Assembly: GCF_030265065.1 (NCBI RefSeq)
Contig: NC_080412.1
Coordinates: forward strand, 25,782,501 to 25,846,500
Direction of reading: 5' to 3'
DNA: 64,000 bases
Origin: Corythoichthys intestinalis
Taxonomy: Eukaryota > Chordata > Actinopteri > Syngnathiformes > Syngnathidae
The notes below the pieces were generated by a model that was not told where the DNA came from, did not search any database, and saw nothing but the letters and a program-made list of their open reading frames with translations. The first letter of the stretch is position 1, and every line of letters begins with the position of its first letter. Made by a program: the position numbers and the translations under genes. This document shows, in pieces, positions 14,466 through 27,822 of this stretch.

Positions 14466-15327
14466 TGCAAGGATGAGTTTTTAAGGTAGCTTGAGGTGTA
14501 TTGGGAAAAAAAAAACAAAAAAAAAAACCCAGCACATTAAATGCTGAACAACCGTAATTCTTTGAGGCGCTTATGACCAAATGAGTTTGAAGTAATACTG
14601 TTTGGAGAGCCTAGTTTGGGGGAAGTAGAATGTTTGAATTAAATAATGTTTGTGTGACTTATGGTCATTTTTTTGTAATTTTCACGCGTTCCCGGGGATT
14701 AAAGCCCTTAGTTACTTGAGCTTAAAATGGACTTTAATGGCCAACAGTGGGGGGGGGGGGAGCTTCTCATTCATACAAACGCACGCTGTTATCGAGACCA
14801 AAACATACGCAGTAAACAAGACCGCCGTTTGAAATTCGAAACCTACTACGTTGATTTCACATGAATCGCATTCAACCGAGATATTTATTCGACCCTGAAA
14901 TCACCTAACGACGTGAAATGTTTGGTAACAATAAGATGGTGTCTGCGTGCTAACAAGCCGCGCATTCATGAAGGCCTTAGTTTACATTCGACCACCCGAA
15001 ATTCAAACAAATCAGCGTCTACCTCACGAGGTAATTAGATGAATCGCAATAATGCATTTAAAATGTGCATTTAGCAAAAAATTTACCCTCGAATGCGTGC
15101 TAACCATTCATTCACCATACGTAACATACGCCTCAATGTAAACCATCACTGTTAGCCACCTAGCTCCCGATAGCATCGTCTCAGCGCTCTAGAAAATGCA
15201 ATTCGACGCAATAAGGCCATAGTCGAAGGGTACCCCAGAGGGGATATCGTCACACACAAGCGAGTAAGTTCACGAGTTATAACAATAAATACTTAGATTG
15301 AACGAAAAAACAGCGAAAATATCTTAC

Positions 15328-15416
15328 TTTTAGAAGGTGGGAAAAAGCGGGAGACGCCGGATAGTTGCTCAAAATGGACACTCCGAATTCGCCGCTAACT
15401 CGTGGTAGGTTATATA
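15328..15416 (-). promoter_or_regulatory. hnrnpab core promoter and 5'-UTR exon
   Basis: TATATAA on the minus strand (15416-15410) is followed by a putative transcribed segment of about 60 bases ending at a donor GTAAGA (15327-15322). The intron's acceptor at 14491-14490 has a long pyrimidine tract. Upstream, CCAAT on the minus strand (15457-15461) lies in a CpG-rich stretch extending to about 15540. The start site near 15385 is inferred from TATA spacing. Confidence 0.6.
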
Positions 15417-15892
15417 CGACCGGATGTGGCCGAGCGTCGCTACACGTCTCAACAACGATCCTCCCGATTGGATGAAATAGTGCGCGCGCCAATAATGACG
15501 ACGCGCCATTGGCCAGCCGGCGGCCGTGCCGAGAGGCTGTGACTTAAACATGGCGACTGAATGAATGTCTCGACTCAGTTGACTGTTGCTTAGCCTCGTC
15601 CTGTTGAAAACCTTCAGAGCATGTTATAAGCGATATCCTTGATTTTCAACGAGCAGTAGTTTTCACCTATAATCAAATTTTCTAGCTAGTGTGCACTAAA
15701 AGCCTACAGTACTTGTGCACGAACGTTGAGCCGGATATCAGCGTCAGGGATAAATTTATGGTCCATATAATGACTGGGTGAATACTGAATAGTATTGGAA
15801 ATGCAGAGAAGACGCCGAAACGTATTGCAATTTGAAACTGATCGTTATATTTTGAGAGAATGGCCTAAAATGAGAGAACCCTGAGTGCATGA

Positions 15893-15962
15893 GATAGTGT
15901 AAAGCGCTTTGAGCGCCTAGAAAGGTGGAAAAGCGCTATATAAGTGTAACACCATTTACCAT
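15893..15962 (+). repeat. LINE 3'-end fragment
   Basis: AAAGCGCTTTGAGCGCCTAG with AAAAGCGCTATATAAGTG and an ACCATT tail is the 3'-terminal hairpin typical of fish L2/CR1-like LINEs and the SINEs that use them. No coding part remains. The rest of 15550-16560 shows no gene; 16130-16180 holds a weak copy of the dispersed palindromic repeat found in several introns here. Confidence 0.5.
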
Positions 15963-16564
15963 TAGTTAGGGGTGTGACAGTATATTAATATGGCCTAATC
16001 GCAATACTTGGCATCCCAACAGGTTTATCAATATATCCCCAAGAATCAATATAGTTTTAAGATGTTTAATAAAGGAACAGGTTGCTATCAAACATTTTCA
16101 CTAGTGTTTTAACTTACTGGCTGCCATTGACGGCACTAAACAATCGTTTTAACTGGAAGGGGCACCAATGGCACTCAGACACAAGTAGCTTTTGACAAAA
16201 TGGCCACTGTTGCTTTTCTTTAATCCTTACCCATGCATCGATAATTGTATCTCCATATTGCGAAATAGTTATCTTGAGTTTATCGGAATGTACCCAGATT
16301 TTCACCCCTAGTACGAGTTTTACTATTAGTAATATTCTCCAACTGACTTTTTGGTGCACAAGTAGAATAACTCCATATTACACACTTCCTTTGTGGAATT
16401 CAGTTGTCAAAAACTAATGCAGTTTCCCTTCACTTGAAACATTTAAGGATGAATGTACTACCAGTATGTTCACTTGACCTGAGGTCCATGTACTTGTGCA
16501 CAGTCATAACACCAAAAATGGATGCGCATTCATATGAAAAAAAGTAAACAAATGAACTTAAGTG

Positions 16565-16570
16565 TTTATT
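16565..16570 (-). terminator. Poly(A) signal AATAAA for btg4
   Basis: TTTATT on plus (AATAAA on minus) about 185 bases past the btg4 stop codon, the first such hexamer downstream in the transcribed direction. Confidence 0.6.
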
Positions 16571-16753
16571 TCTTTTCACCAACAATTCACAGTTTAGTTA
16601 CTTTATTAAATGTAAGTGGAGTTTAAAAACACATTTACAGGTAGACTTAAAAGCACGAGAGTATTTCAAAACATTTAAAAATTTTAAATCATGAACAATA
16701 AGTGAAAAACCTATCCTTTAAAGAGTCAAACACTCCAGTCAATCTGAAAAGTT

Positions 16754-19201
16754 CTATGAGCGGGATTTGCTGACCCAGTGGTACTTGTCCACACGAGGCC
16801 CGGTGAAAGTGAACGTGGCCCGGTACGAATTGAAACCTTTGGTGGCAGTCAGCTGCTGCGGTGCAGGAGGAGGAAGGGGCGCGTGAGGCAGAAAGACATC
16901 CCCGCCGAAGGGCTTTCTCATGGGGTAGGTGAGCCACGTTTGGGGGGCGCCTGAAGCAAACTCGCTGAACTGAGGACAAAAATTTAAAAGAAACTTTACT
17001 TTTTTGTTTCAATTAGACAAAAGTGATTAAAAGTAAGGGTGGGACAAACCGAGTAATTACAATAAAATTAAGTCAATAATAAACAATCTCACACACGTTA
17101 CATTTCAAACACTGAACTTTATCGGTGCACAATAACTGGGTACGCTTGAAAACAGAAAAAAATAAGATTTGGGTTTGTGCAAATAACCATAATGTTCTAG
17201 TCTTGACATAAAGGACCCACATATTTTTTGTGCCAAGGTTACATGGAATATTAGGCCTCTCCATTAACCATTTTTCTGGTTCCAGCAGAACTTTGCCATT
17301 TTTTGGTCTTTTGACCTTTAAAAAACACCCCGTTCTAAAAGAAATCCTACAATAGCGGTTTAACTTCAGATTACTAACCCCCCAGATTGTTTTTCCACAT
17401 TTTTTAATTGAAATGCAATCAATTGCATTTTCCCCAGATTATACGATTCGATTAATTCATCCATCGAAATCATATCAATTTAAAAACATGGCTTTTTGGG
17501 AAAAATATTGCTATGCGACCAACCAACATTAATTCCCTTTAATTAAAAAAGTTAAAGGTTCATCCCTATTAAAAAGTTCTTTTCAGATGCCAAGGTCTGA
17601 TTTACCCGGTAGACGCTGTTCGGGTTGCTGACAGTCGGGATAGTTCTGGGTTCGGTGCAAAGCGGAGACAGGCTGCCATTGCCATTGCAACAGTCCTCTT
17701 TCTCGTCATCGTTGTCATCGTCGTCGTGATCCGAAGAGCTATCCTCAGGCACATCCAGACCAGCGCGCTCCACAGCATCATGGACACGCCGAGTAAACTT
17801 CCCGTCAGAACGCCGCCTGGCGTCCAAAAGAGACACGCAGAAGGGCGAGCCGTGTTCACCGTACCTGCGGCAGAAGTCAGTCTCATTTTACCCAATTTTG
17901 AGGTTAGTGTCAAGCAAGGGTGTAGGTTTGGTCTCAACATTGGTAGGGACGATATAACAGCATAACCTCTATGTACACTTTTTAACTAGGGCCAGGACAT
18001 TATTTAAAGAAAAAAAAAAAAAAAACATTGGGAGAACGGTTTTCAGGGCTACATTTCTCACAAATATAAACCTAATTAATTGATAGGCTAAATCATCAAT
18101 GCAAAAATATATCTGTATTAACTTTCATGTGCATTGGTTTAGGTGATACACAGTTCGATTCAAACTTTTGTTTTCAAAAACTACTAAAGAAACATTTTGA
18201 AAACTTCAAGAAAGGATTTTATTACCTAACTGAAATAACACAATTTTGCCAATAACCTCAACTATCCAGGAATGCAAAAAATAAACATTTGTCTTAAAAC
18301 CACTCAACATCGTCTAAATAACAAAAAACAGTCAGGGTATAACAAAAAAATGGAGCCTTCCTTCAGGTAAAACAGTACTCCTACTGTCCACAAGCACAGC
18401 TGAACAAAAAATTAAAACTTTTTACCTCTACTGTGATTAATAATGCATGATTTTTTGGAAGAAAAACTGCATATGCTGCAAATATATATTTTTTAAATAA
18501 ATAATGTCGCAAAAAATACATTTTAAATACGGTAAATGAAACTCATTAGCCAATCAAACGTGCGTTTAAGGGGGGGGGGGGGGTGATTGACCGGCACTTT
18601 ATGAAAATACTTAATAATGGTAGGGTCAGTTCCATCCTTACAAACATATGGGGACACAATGTAAATTACCTATATAACTGAAGTCATCATATGCAAATAA
18701 AATTGCTTTAAAGTTGGTAGGGACAATTTGAGCATCCTGAAAAGTTGGTAGTGTTATGTCCCTATGCAAACGTACGCCCTTGGTGTCAAGGTTGCACACA
18801 AAATATCTGCACACCTGCATGACACCTCGCCGGGGTCAACCCACACAGTGAACTCCCGTGGTAGGCCGAGGTCCTCGTAGCAGACACCGCTCCTCTCGCA
18901 CGCCTTCTGAACCACCGGATCCTCTGGTTGCATGCGGTTCATTCTCAGACACCTGTACAAGAAACCATATCCAGTATACCCATGCTTTCAACCATTTTGG
19001 GAACACAAAAACTTCAACTGACGTGTACCTGTAGGCCTGTCCCTTGGTAGGCATGTTAGGGTACCAGTGATTCTTATAGCACTCCAACAAGGCCGATGTA
19101 AGCGCGGCGGCGAAGCATTCTCGCCCGTCGTTGTTTAGACTTCCGTAGCGCTTTACCAAACGGGTCATAAAAAACACAGCAGCGGCTATTTCTTCCTTCA
19201 T
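16754..19201 (-). CDS. btg4: BTG/TOB-family protein, BTG4-like
   Basis: BTG4 recruits the CCR4-NOT deadenylase to translating mRNAs and drives maternal mRNA clearance in oocytes and early embryos. Exons (minus): 19201-19029, 18952-18815, 17864-17606, 16969-16754. Phases agree and the length is 261 aa. The N-terminal BTG domain has box A (KNHWYPNMPTKGQAYRCLR) and box B (LGLPREFTVWVDPGEVSCR, then YGE). An acidic D-rich stretch lies near residues 145-160. The motif EPRTIPTVSNPNSVYR closely matches the BTG4-specific EPRVIPKVSNPKSIYQ, and PQTWLTYPMRKP follows, which favours BTG4 over BTG3. The function is inferred from the family. Intron 2 carries a hAT element (17915-18782). Confidence 0.88.
17915..18782. 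mobile_element. Non-autonomous hAT element, 868 bp, in btg4 intron 2
   Basis: The ends CAAGGGTGTAGGTTTGG and GCAAACGTACGCCCTTG are inverted repeats. The perfect 8-bp duplication GTGTCAAG lies at 17907-17914 and 18783-18790. Relatives with the same ends lie at 33859-35849 and 54896-55431. No transposase; a G-run lies at about 18570. Confidence 0.92.
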
Positions 19202-21846
19202 GATGCAGTTTTGAATTCTGGAGGGTCAAGACCGCTGCTCTCCTAAAATGTGGGGACGGTGTTTAAAAACACGTAGGGTGCTCCTACAACAAAAAGTAAA
19301 ATTAAAGAAGAAAAACAAGGGAAAAAAACAGCTCAAGCAAACAGATTTGCTGTTGGAGCTCCACAAATTAATCAGCACTTGTTCTTAAGTCAACACTTGT
19401 AGACAATTGAGTTAATTGGCATGGGCGGAGCTAATTATTTAATTGGTTCTAAAGGAGGAAGTCTATCATGTGGTGTCTGCTGTGAATTTATGAGTTTATC
19501 AGTAAGAGATGTTCAATCCATTTGAGCTGGGAAAACCCTCCCAGTTCAAATGGATTGGACGTCTATCAACATCACATTAGATTTTCCATTTACTCAGTTT
19601 ATAATATTTTTTAAATATATCTTCAGCGCTTCTTTCCATTCATGAAATAAGAGTACAGTGCAGGGAACAATAAAATCACCAGATTCATTTTATTATTTGG
19701 AGTGTACATTTAATCAATTCTGACTCTCCCAGTAGATGAAAAACAAACTCACGTTCAAAACCTCCACCATAAAACCCCTAAATTCAAACAAGCACAGAAA
19801 TAAAACTAACCACACGAAAATGCTGAGCAAAAAGTGCATTTTGTTGCATTTTTCATAAATTTAGTGTGGCCTTTATAAAAACATTTTAATGACCTATAGG
19901 TATAGTATATTTCAACTCTTTTATTCAACACAACATAAAGGCAAAAGGTGCTTTTAAAAGCTACAATCAAAAACTCCCCAAACACTTTAAAGTCCCAAAA
20001 TTGTATTTTTTTTTTTTTGTAATAAGATGACTTTTTTGGGGAATGAACAACTGGAAGTGACAACTGGCGAACAAAGACGGGAGCGTAACAGAGTGAAATA
20101 CTATATAAGCCGAGCACTGACAAAAGCAGCATCATTCAGAAGTGTTAAACCACAAAAATAAATACTCAAAAAAAAAAAAATCAACCCACTCGTGAAAATA
20201 CATGCCAAACAACAACAATGTAATCAGAAGCCGCATTCTGTGATCAACACACTCACTACATGAGGCTTAAGGTATCAAAATATGACAATAGATGCATCCT
20301 AACATCCTTGTGGCGACCATTTGTTTGTGAACTGTCCATTGAAAAGAAATTCAAGCCAAAACTCCAAACGACAATTTCCCCCAAAATATATAACATGGCT
20401 CATTTTGTTTCGAAAGCTTTTCAGTGAACCCTAACAAAAAGTTAAATTGGAGCTAAGGACCTGTTTTCACAACATACTGTATCGCAGATTCGCATAAGTT
20501 GAAAAACTACACCGACAAAAACTTACATCAGTAAAACAAATGATCTTGACTGTGCCGTCAGAGTTTTACCAAGTATTGCCATTAAGAACTGTAAAATTCC
20601 ACATGATTTGGTTTGTTCAAGCAAAAACTATGTAGCTTGATAAATTGCGTACATTAATTATGCAGGAGATACCCTCTAAGACATAACGTGATTGAGCAAA
20701 AAAAAAAAAATCAACCAAGCGATCCAAGGACTCCCACTTCTGCTCCTGTGTGAGACTCTTCCAGTCTCTTTGCATGTCTGTCGTATGAAATCAGAATTCT
20801 TGGCCTGTTTTACCGTCACTTCATTTCTCCTCTCTGTTGCGACCTACTGTGCCGAGAGTATCGCATAATGTCATGAGAAGGTTGTAACACACTGCAAGAT
20901 GTCTTCCAAGCAGGAGAAAAGCGACAGTAAAATCAGGCTACTAAAATCCAAATGTTGTCAACTGAAAGTGTAAAAAGACTGAAAGAGTCACAGATTTAAG
21001 GTTTGTGTATTTAGTCAAAACCTCGTTAGCAACAAATTTTGGCACGTAGCAATGACCCGAATGAGTGCCGCCAGAGTTAGAATTTTTTTTTTCTCAGCAT
21101 CAACATTCTAACAATAATTTTTACCAGCATCAAAATTCAGCAGCAATATTTGCGGCTCACTACTTTTTAATATGTGTAAAAATTCAGTGCTAGAATTTCG
21201 ATGCAGAAAAAAATTCAAACTCCGGTAGCTCAGATGTTCTTCTGTACTTCCGCCTTGCAGTTGGAGCACACTTCTTTTAGCTGCTGTGCTTCCACCAGCT
21301 CCGCAGCAAAGGCTTTGTCTCAGATTGATACTCGTGTTGGGATTTTTCCGCCTCAAGAGTCACGAGCCACAAACAGAAATAAAACTATGGCACCTTACTA
21401 TAAAGTCTGTTGTAACAGACGGACCGTTTCACTCATGAAACATTTCAAGCCTTGCAAAGCTTGTAACTACATATTTGAAGAAAAGCTGAGGTTTAAGCAC
21501 ACTTGGTGCGAGAGAGGAACAGGGTTCTAAGTCCCGCTCTTGCCAAACCGCTTGCAAAAAGTAGCTGCCTGGTCTCAGTGTTCACGACTGTTGAAACAGA
21601 ATCGGTCACCCACAAATAAATAGCAAAACTCGAGAAAAGAAAATACATGAGGTGATGGATGAGTGTGTGTGTGGAGGTTGGCTGATGTTTTGGTTGAGTT
21701 GCTGGTCAAGGAGTGTGAATGTACAGTATACTGGGACCGCAACTCTGCCAGTGCTGCTGCCGCCTCTTCTGCATCTCTGCAAAACGCTGCGTGTCCAACT
21801 CACACAGTCCAATAGATCAGTGCTGTCCCGCTGCGTGTTTCCACGC
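19202..21846. other. btg4 5' flank and slc25a14 3' UTR/intergenic region
   Basis: No protein domain was seen. The right part (up to 21846) immediately follows the slc25a14 stop and is presumably its 3' UTR; where it ends was not determined. A copy of the dispersed palindromic repeat (TCCCAGTTCAAATGGATTGG) lies at 19490-19570. Confidence 0.45.
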
Positions 21847-24800
21847 TTACAACGGGAGCTTCTTTAGCTGCTCAAAGGTGATGAAGAACTGAAATGGTGG
21901 TGAAGGAAAACATTCGCTGACAAAAAAGCTAATACCGTCATTTTCCGACTATAAGCCGCTACTTTTTTCCTTCATTTAGAATCCTGTGGTTTATAGTCCA
22001 ATGCGGCTTATTTGATGATTTATTTAGGTTAATAGGTAATACTTCATTTGGCAGCGGCGTCATAAGACCGTCATAATTATGACATTACACTATCATGGGC
22101 ATTACTGAATGCTTATCACAGATGTTATTAAGTGTCATCCGGCAAATTATGTCACGAACTCCATTTAGGTCCAGCTCAGCTTTTTACATCCATTCAAAAG
22201 TGAGAATTTACCGGATCACACTAAACAACATCTGTTATAAGCATTCATTAATGCTCATGACTAGAGCTGGGAATCTTTGGGAACCTAATGATTCAATTAT
22301 GATTACGATTCAGAGGCTCAGATTTGATTATAAAACGATTATTGATGCACCCCCCCCTTTCACCCCCCCCTTTTTTTATTTTTAAATGTTTTGTACATTA
22401 GTTCCAAAATTGTTCAAAAATCCTCTCAGGCTAAACCAAACTACTATTTCAGTATCAAGTTAACATATAACAGTAAACAAATATACAAAAATAACAGTAA
22501 ATAAAAAACTCCAGTCCCCATTCTGTATCAGCAGCTTTAAACTACATTCAATTAATTTAATGTTGTGAATCAACTGTTACAGTTGTTAAAATTGCTCCTG
22601 TTATTCCACAATTTCGCTTCAGTCTACTTTTGTCAAAGTTTTAAAACTTTTTCATCATTTAAAGATAGATTAAAGCCAAGATTCTGCCGAATTATGAGTA
22701 TTTTAGATAAAAAGTTAATTAGGTTCGCTACAACAGAGCCTTCTAGAGAGGTCTACTGCTTTAAGATGGCGGCCGTTTACTTACGCCGGAAAGTCTCATT
22801 TCGCATCTCTGTTCAATAATACATGTTCTAACACCGACGTCGTCTGTCATTTTGCATCTAGTTCTACATATATATGATATCTACTGTAGCCGTATTTTTT
22901 GTAGCAACTAGCAACTGGGTGTTGTTTGTAGCGGCTGTCAGCCGCAGTCAGGTATAATTGTTTTTTTTATCTAGCGGCATGAGTTGAACATGATATTCAC
23001 TCTCGGTTCGTTCCTCATTGCGTCCCAAAGACCGCACTGACTGTGTTTTACTTCCGCTTTACCTGGTATAATTCAATAAATTCAATAATCGGAATTTTGA
23101 TATTTGTGAATCGTTCTCGAATCTTCCACGGCAGAATCGCGAATAATCTAAGAATCGGAAATTTCGCACCCCTCTACTCATGACAGTGTCATATCATAAT
23201 TATGATTGACTAATGAAAGTCTTATGGCACCACTGTCAAATTAAGTGTTACCACATACCATAACTAGCAATTTATGAAGCAATTGGAACAGTGACTGAAG
23301 AAAAAATTTGCACAGAACATGAATTTATATTGTTATTTACATCTGTAGCGCTGCATTGCATGCAAGGAGGCATGTAGGACAACAACAGTGCTGACAGCAG
23401 GTGGCAGCAGAGGTTAATTGTAAGGGAGCAGTGATGGCCAAATGAAGCTTCTTGAAGCAATGAAGCTTTGCAGTTAATTGGTTCAAAGCTTCATGGTGGT
23501 TCATTTGGTCTTATGCCAGTCGTATGATGCCGCTGTCAAATAAAGTGTTACCTGTCAATATCTTTTGGTGTAAATATCCCATAATACAGTGAGGACATCT
23601 GAACCTTATAGTCCAGTACGCCTTATTTATGAACAAATTTCGTTTTCGTGTCAAATTTAGTTGTTGGCGGCTTATAGTCAGGTGTGCCTTATAGTGCGAA
23701 AATTACAGTATTTTACAACCTTTGATTTTTTTTTTTGTTTTTTTTTTTGTCACTCCCTGAACATAGGACTACCTCTTACAACATTTTATATTTATTTGGA
23801 TTTTATACTCTTATACTTGCAAGTCACTTTTGAGATTTTTATTTTGTCCTGCTCTGTAAAGGGAGATGCTCCACAATTTCATTGTACAACTGTATATTGA
23901 CAATAAAGGGCTATTCTATTTTTTAGTAACGTTGTGCACTACATCCATACGCCGAGATGTTTTTTTTTTTTTTTTTTTTTTTTTTGGGGGGGGGGGGGAG
24001 CCCCCCGGGGGGGGGGGGAGATAGCCCCCCGGTGGCCAAAAAAGTCATTGCATGTAACTGACTTTCCTATATATGAATTTAAAATTGAGATTTTGCCGGT
24101 AAAATGTTGTCTATAAAAGTTGAAAAGCAATAAACAACAAAAATGAATGATATGAACAAAAATATATATTCATAATGCATTAAAATTATTTTTCGAACAC
24201 ATCATTTGACTAGCACCTTCGAGACGGCCATTTGCTTTGCTTAGCCAAAACCACCTGAGGACAGATTCTGGCTAGAATATTCAGGCAAAAAGGACGCGGC
24301 GTCTACTTCTCTGCTAGGTAAGACCGAAAAATGTGCTTGCCAACACATACACGCACACAGCCGGGATGCCAATATGTACACTGCTGGCCAAAAGTATTGG
24401 CAGCCCTGCAATTCGGTCAGACAATGCTCAATTTCTTCTAGAAAATGATTGCAATTACAAATGCTTTGGTAGTAATACCTTCATTTATTTTGCTTGCAAT
24501 GAGAAACACAGGAGAGAATGGGAAAAAAAAAAATTTAACCATTATCATTTTACAAAAAACTCCAAAAATGGGCTGGACAAAAGTATTGGCACCCTCTGCC
24601 TAATATTTGGTAGCACAACCTTTAGACAAAGTAACTGCGAACAACCACTTCCGGTATCCATCAGAGAGTTTCTTACAATGCTCTGCTAGAATTTTAGACC
24701 ATTCTTCTTTGGCCAACTTCTTCTGGTCTCAAAAATTTGAAGGCTGCCTTATCCAAATTGTCATTTTCAGATCTCTCCACAGGTGTTCTATGGGATTCAA

Positions 24801-27790
24801 GTTTGGTCTCATTGCTGGCCACTTTCGATGTCGCCGATGCTTTCTCTCAAATCATTTTCTAGTGCTTTTTAAAGTTTGTTTTGGGTCATTGTCCTAGTGG
24901 AAGACCCATGACCTCTGAGGAAGACCCACTTTTCTCACACTGGGCCCTACGTTATACTGCAAAATTTGTTGGTAGTCTTCAGACTTCATAATGCCATGCA
25001 CACGGTCAAGCAGTCCAGTGCCAGAGGAAGCAAATCAACCCCAAAACATCAGGGAACCTCCGCCATGTTTGACTGTTGGGACCGTGTTTTTTTCTTTGAA
25101 GGTCTCGTTTTATTCCTGTAAACTCTATGTTGATGCCTTTTCCCAAAAAGCTCTACTTTTGTCTCATCTGATCAGAGAACATGCTTCCAAAACGTTTTGG
25201 CTTTTTTAGGTAGGTTTTCGCAAACTCCAGCCTGGCTTTTTTATGTCTCTGGGTCAGTAGTGGGCTCTTCCAGGGAATCCTACCATAGAGTCCCTTTTCA
25301 TTCAGATGCCGACGGATAGTACGGGTTGCCACTGTTGTACCCTCGGATTGACTGCAGAACAGCTTGAACGTGTTTGGATGTTAGTCAAGGGTCTTTAACC
25401 ACCAGCCGCACAATCTTTCGTTGGAATCGCTCGTCAATTTTTATTTTCCGTCCACATCTAGGGAGGTTAGCCACAGTGCCATGTGCTTTACACTTATTGA
25501 TAAAACTGCGCAGGGTAGACACAAGAACATTCAAGTCTTTGTAGAGGGACTTGTAGCCTTGAAATTGCTCATGCTTCCTCACAATTTTGCTTCTCAAGTC
25601 CTCAGACTATTCTTTGGTCTTCTTTCTTGCTCAATGTGGTGTGGTACACACAAGGACGCAGTACAGAGGTTGAGTCAACTTTAATCCATTTTAACTGGCT
25701 GCAAGTGTGATTTAGCCATTACCACCACCTGTTACTGTATGTGCCACAGGTAAGTAACAGGTGCTGTTAATTACACAAATTAGAGAATCATCACAGGATT
25801 TTTCAAAGGGTGCCAATACTTTTGTCCGGCCTACTTTTGCAGTTATGTGTAAAATGATAATGTTTTTTTTCCCCATTCTCTTTTGTGTTTTATATTGCAA
25901 GCAAAATAAATAAAGATATTACTACCAAATCATTTGTAATGGCAATCATTTTCTGGAAGAAATTGAGCATTATCTGACAGAATTGCAGGGGTGCCAATAT
26001 TTTTAGCCCGCAGTGTACGAGCATGGGCTAAGCTAATATCCGAGCGTATATCTTAATAGTTAATTTTATTGCTGACACTGTGTTTCAGGGTCATCAACAT
26101 GTTTTGCCTCGCCACAAAGGTCGAACTCCGCCTATGACTACATCCTCTATAACGGGGTGGGCAAACCGGTCCTCGAGGGCCGCAGTGGGTCCTGGTCTTT
26201 GTTCCAACTGACCCAGCACAGATAGTATAACCAATGAGGTTTCAGCAGAAATGAGAAGCACCTGACTGCAATTGACTGATTGCACTTGTAAAACAGCAGA
26301 TTGGTGAAAATGTGTCCTCTTAATGGGTTGCAACAAAAACCCGCACCCACTGCGGCCCTTTGTGGAATAGTTTGCCCACCCCTGCTCTATAACCTTTGAT
26401 TGTGGGCTACTGCTTTTATGACGGTTTGTTACTACTGTCGATCTTAAGTAATGATGCAAATTAGTTAACAAAAGTGAAAACAAATCAAGGGAACCAACCA
26501 CTTTTTGGCAGCCCTTTTAAATTTTGTCTTAGTTTAGTCTTCTGAACGAAAATACGTATTAGTCTTATTCATATTTTAGTCTTTTCAAAATGTGTTCGTT
26601 TTCGTTATGCTTTAATTGAGGGAATCTCAGCCAAATTTGGTCTAGTTTTAGTTGACCGCTACTCAAAATGTTTTCGTCTGTAAAATCCAAAACTTTTAGT
26701 TAAAAAAAAAAAAAAAAAAAAAAAAACTTTCCAGCTATTTCGAATGACCATTGACGACGAGCACATATTATACTGTCTACAAGGACGATGGCAATTTTGT
26801 GATGATAATACACACCATTATATATCGTCGTATTTCAAGCATGTTGTCATATTTCAAGACAAATGACGAGTCAAATTCGGATGTTGAAAGGATCGTATGT
26901 CGAGGTACCAGTGTATTGCGACTAGAGCTGAAACGAATACTCGAGCAACTCGAGTAACTCGAGTTTAAAAACTGATCCGAGTAATTTTATTCACCTCGAG
27001 TAATCGTTTATTTTGACAGCTCTAAGCATCACGTTTTGCTCGGACTACTTTTAATGCGGGACAACGCGCTGATGTCACGTGCGTAGAGGAAGAAGCAAAA
27101 AAAAAAAAAACTTACTGCAGCCGACAACCGCTACAAACGACGCCGACGTTGCTAAATACTAGCCCGCTCATGCTACGTTAGTTGCAGGTGGCGTCCAGTG
27201 AGTCTCATAGAGATCACATGTATGTTGAACTAGATGCGCAATGACAGACTAGGCCGCGTCTGGGCAGCGTTAGCAAACAGCCGCCATCTTAAAGCAGTAG
27301 AGCGCTAAGCGCTAATAAAGAGCGCTAAACGCTAATATACTGTATAAGATTAACGTTACTGTCACTACTAGCTCACCTTACGTTAGCACTGCGGAGGGCT
27401 AGGTTTCAATTAATTAAGACCGCTTTCGATGCGTGGCTAACGTGTCTTACATACAGGCTATAACATAACATAGCGTTGTGGAGTGATGAGCGTGTCAAAT
27501 AAAAACTCAATAATGCTAACTATCAATTTTAGCTCAGTAATCATTGCTGGATAAAACACCAAGTAGCACTAGTCCCTGATGTGCTCCAATACAGCCTGTA
27601 TCATACATTTATTTTGAACAGTGCAAAAACTCAAAATCCTATCAGGACTTACAGTTTAGACTAACTTAAAACTTAACTAGAACTTAAAAATGGCTTGACA
27701 CAAATAGAAATTTAATTGAAAAACGTAGGAAAAAATCCTAACTTTTAAGTGATGTGTGTTATCAAGCGTAAAGGCATTTTTAGGTGTGTT

Positions 27791-27822
<32 letters not shown>

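Larger units (their letters stand above)
21935..23708. mobile_element. TA-flanked inverted-repeat element hosting two nested elements
   Basis: The left end CCGTCATTTTCCGACTATAA and the right complement (CTGTAATTTTCGCACTATAA) are inverted repeats flanked by TA (21933-21934, 23709-23710), as for mariner-type miniature elements. It is related to 62147-63578. It encloses a palindromic element (22031-23256) which in turn encloses a hAT (22262-23176). It lies in the last intron of slc25a14. Confidence 0.7.

Noticed and set aside
17552-17605. Continuation of the btg4 exon 3 frame (VNQTLASEKNF)
   Set aside because: The donor GTAAAT at 17605 and the in-phase exon at 16969 give the BTG4-like C-terminus; the continuation is intronic.
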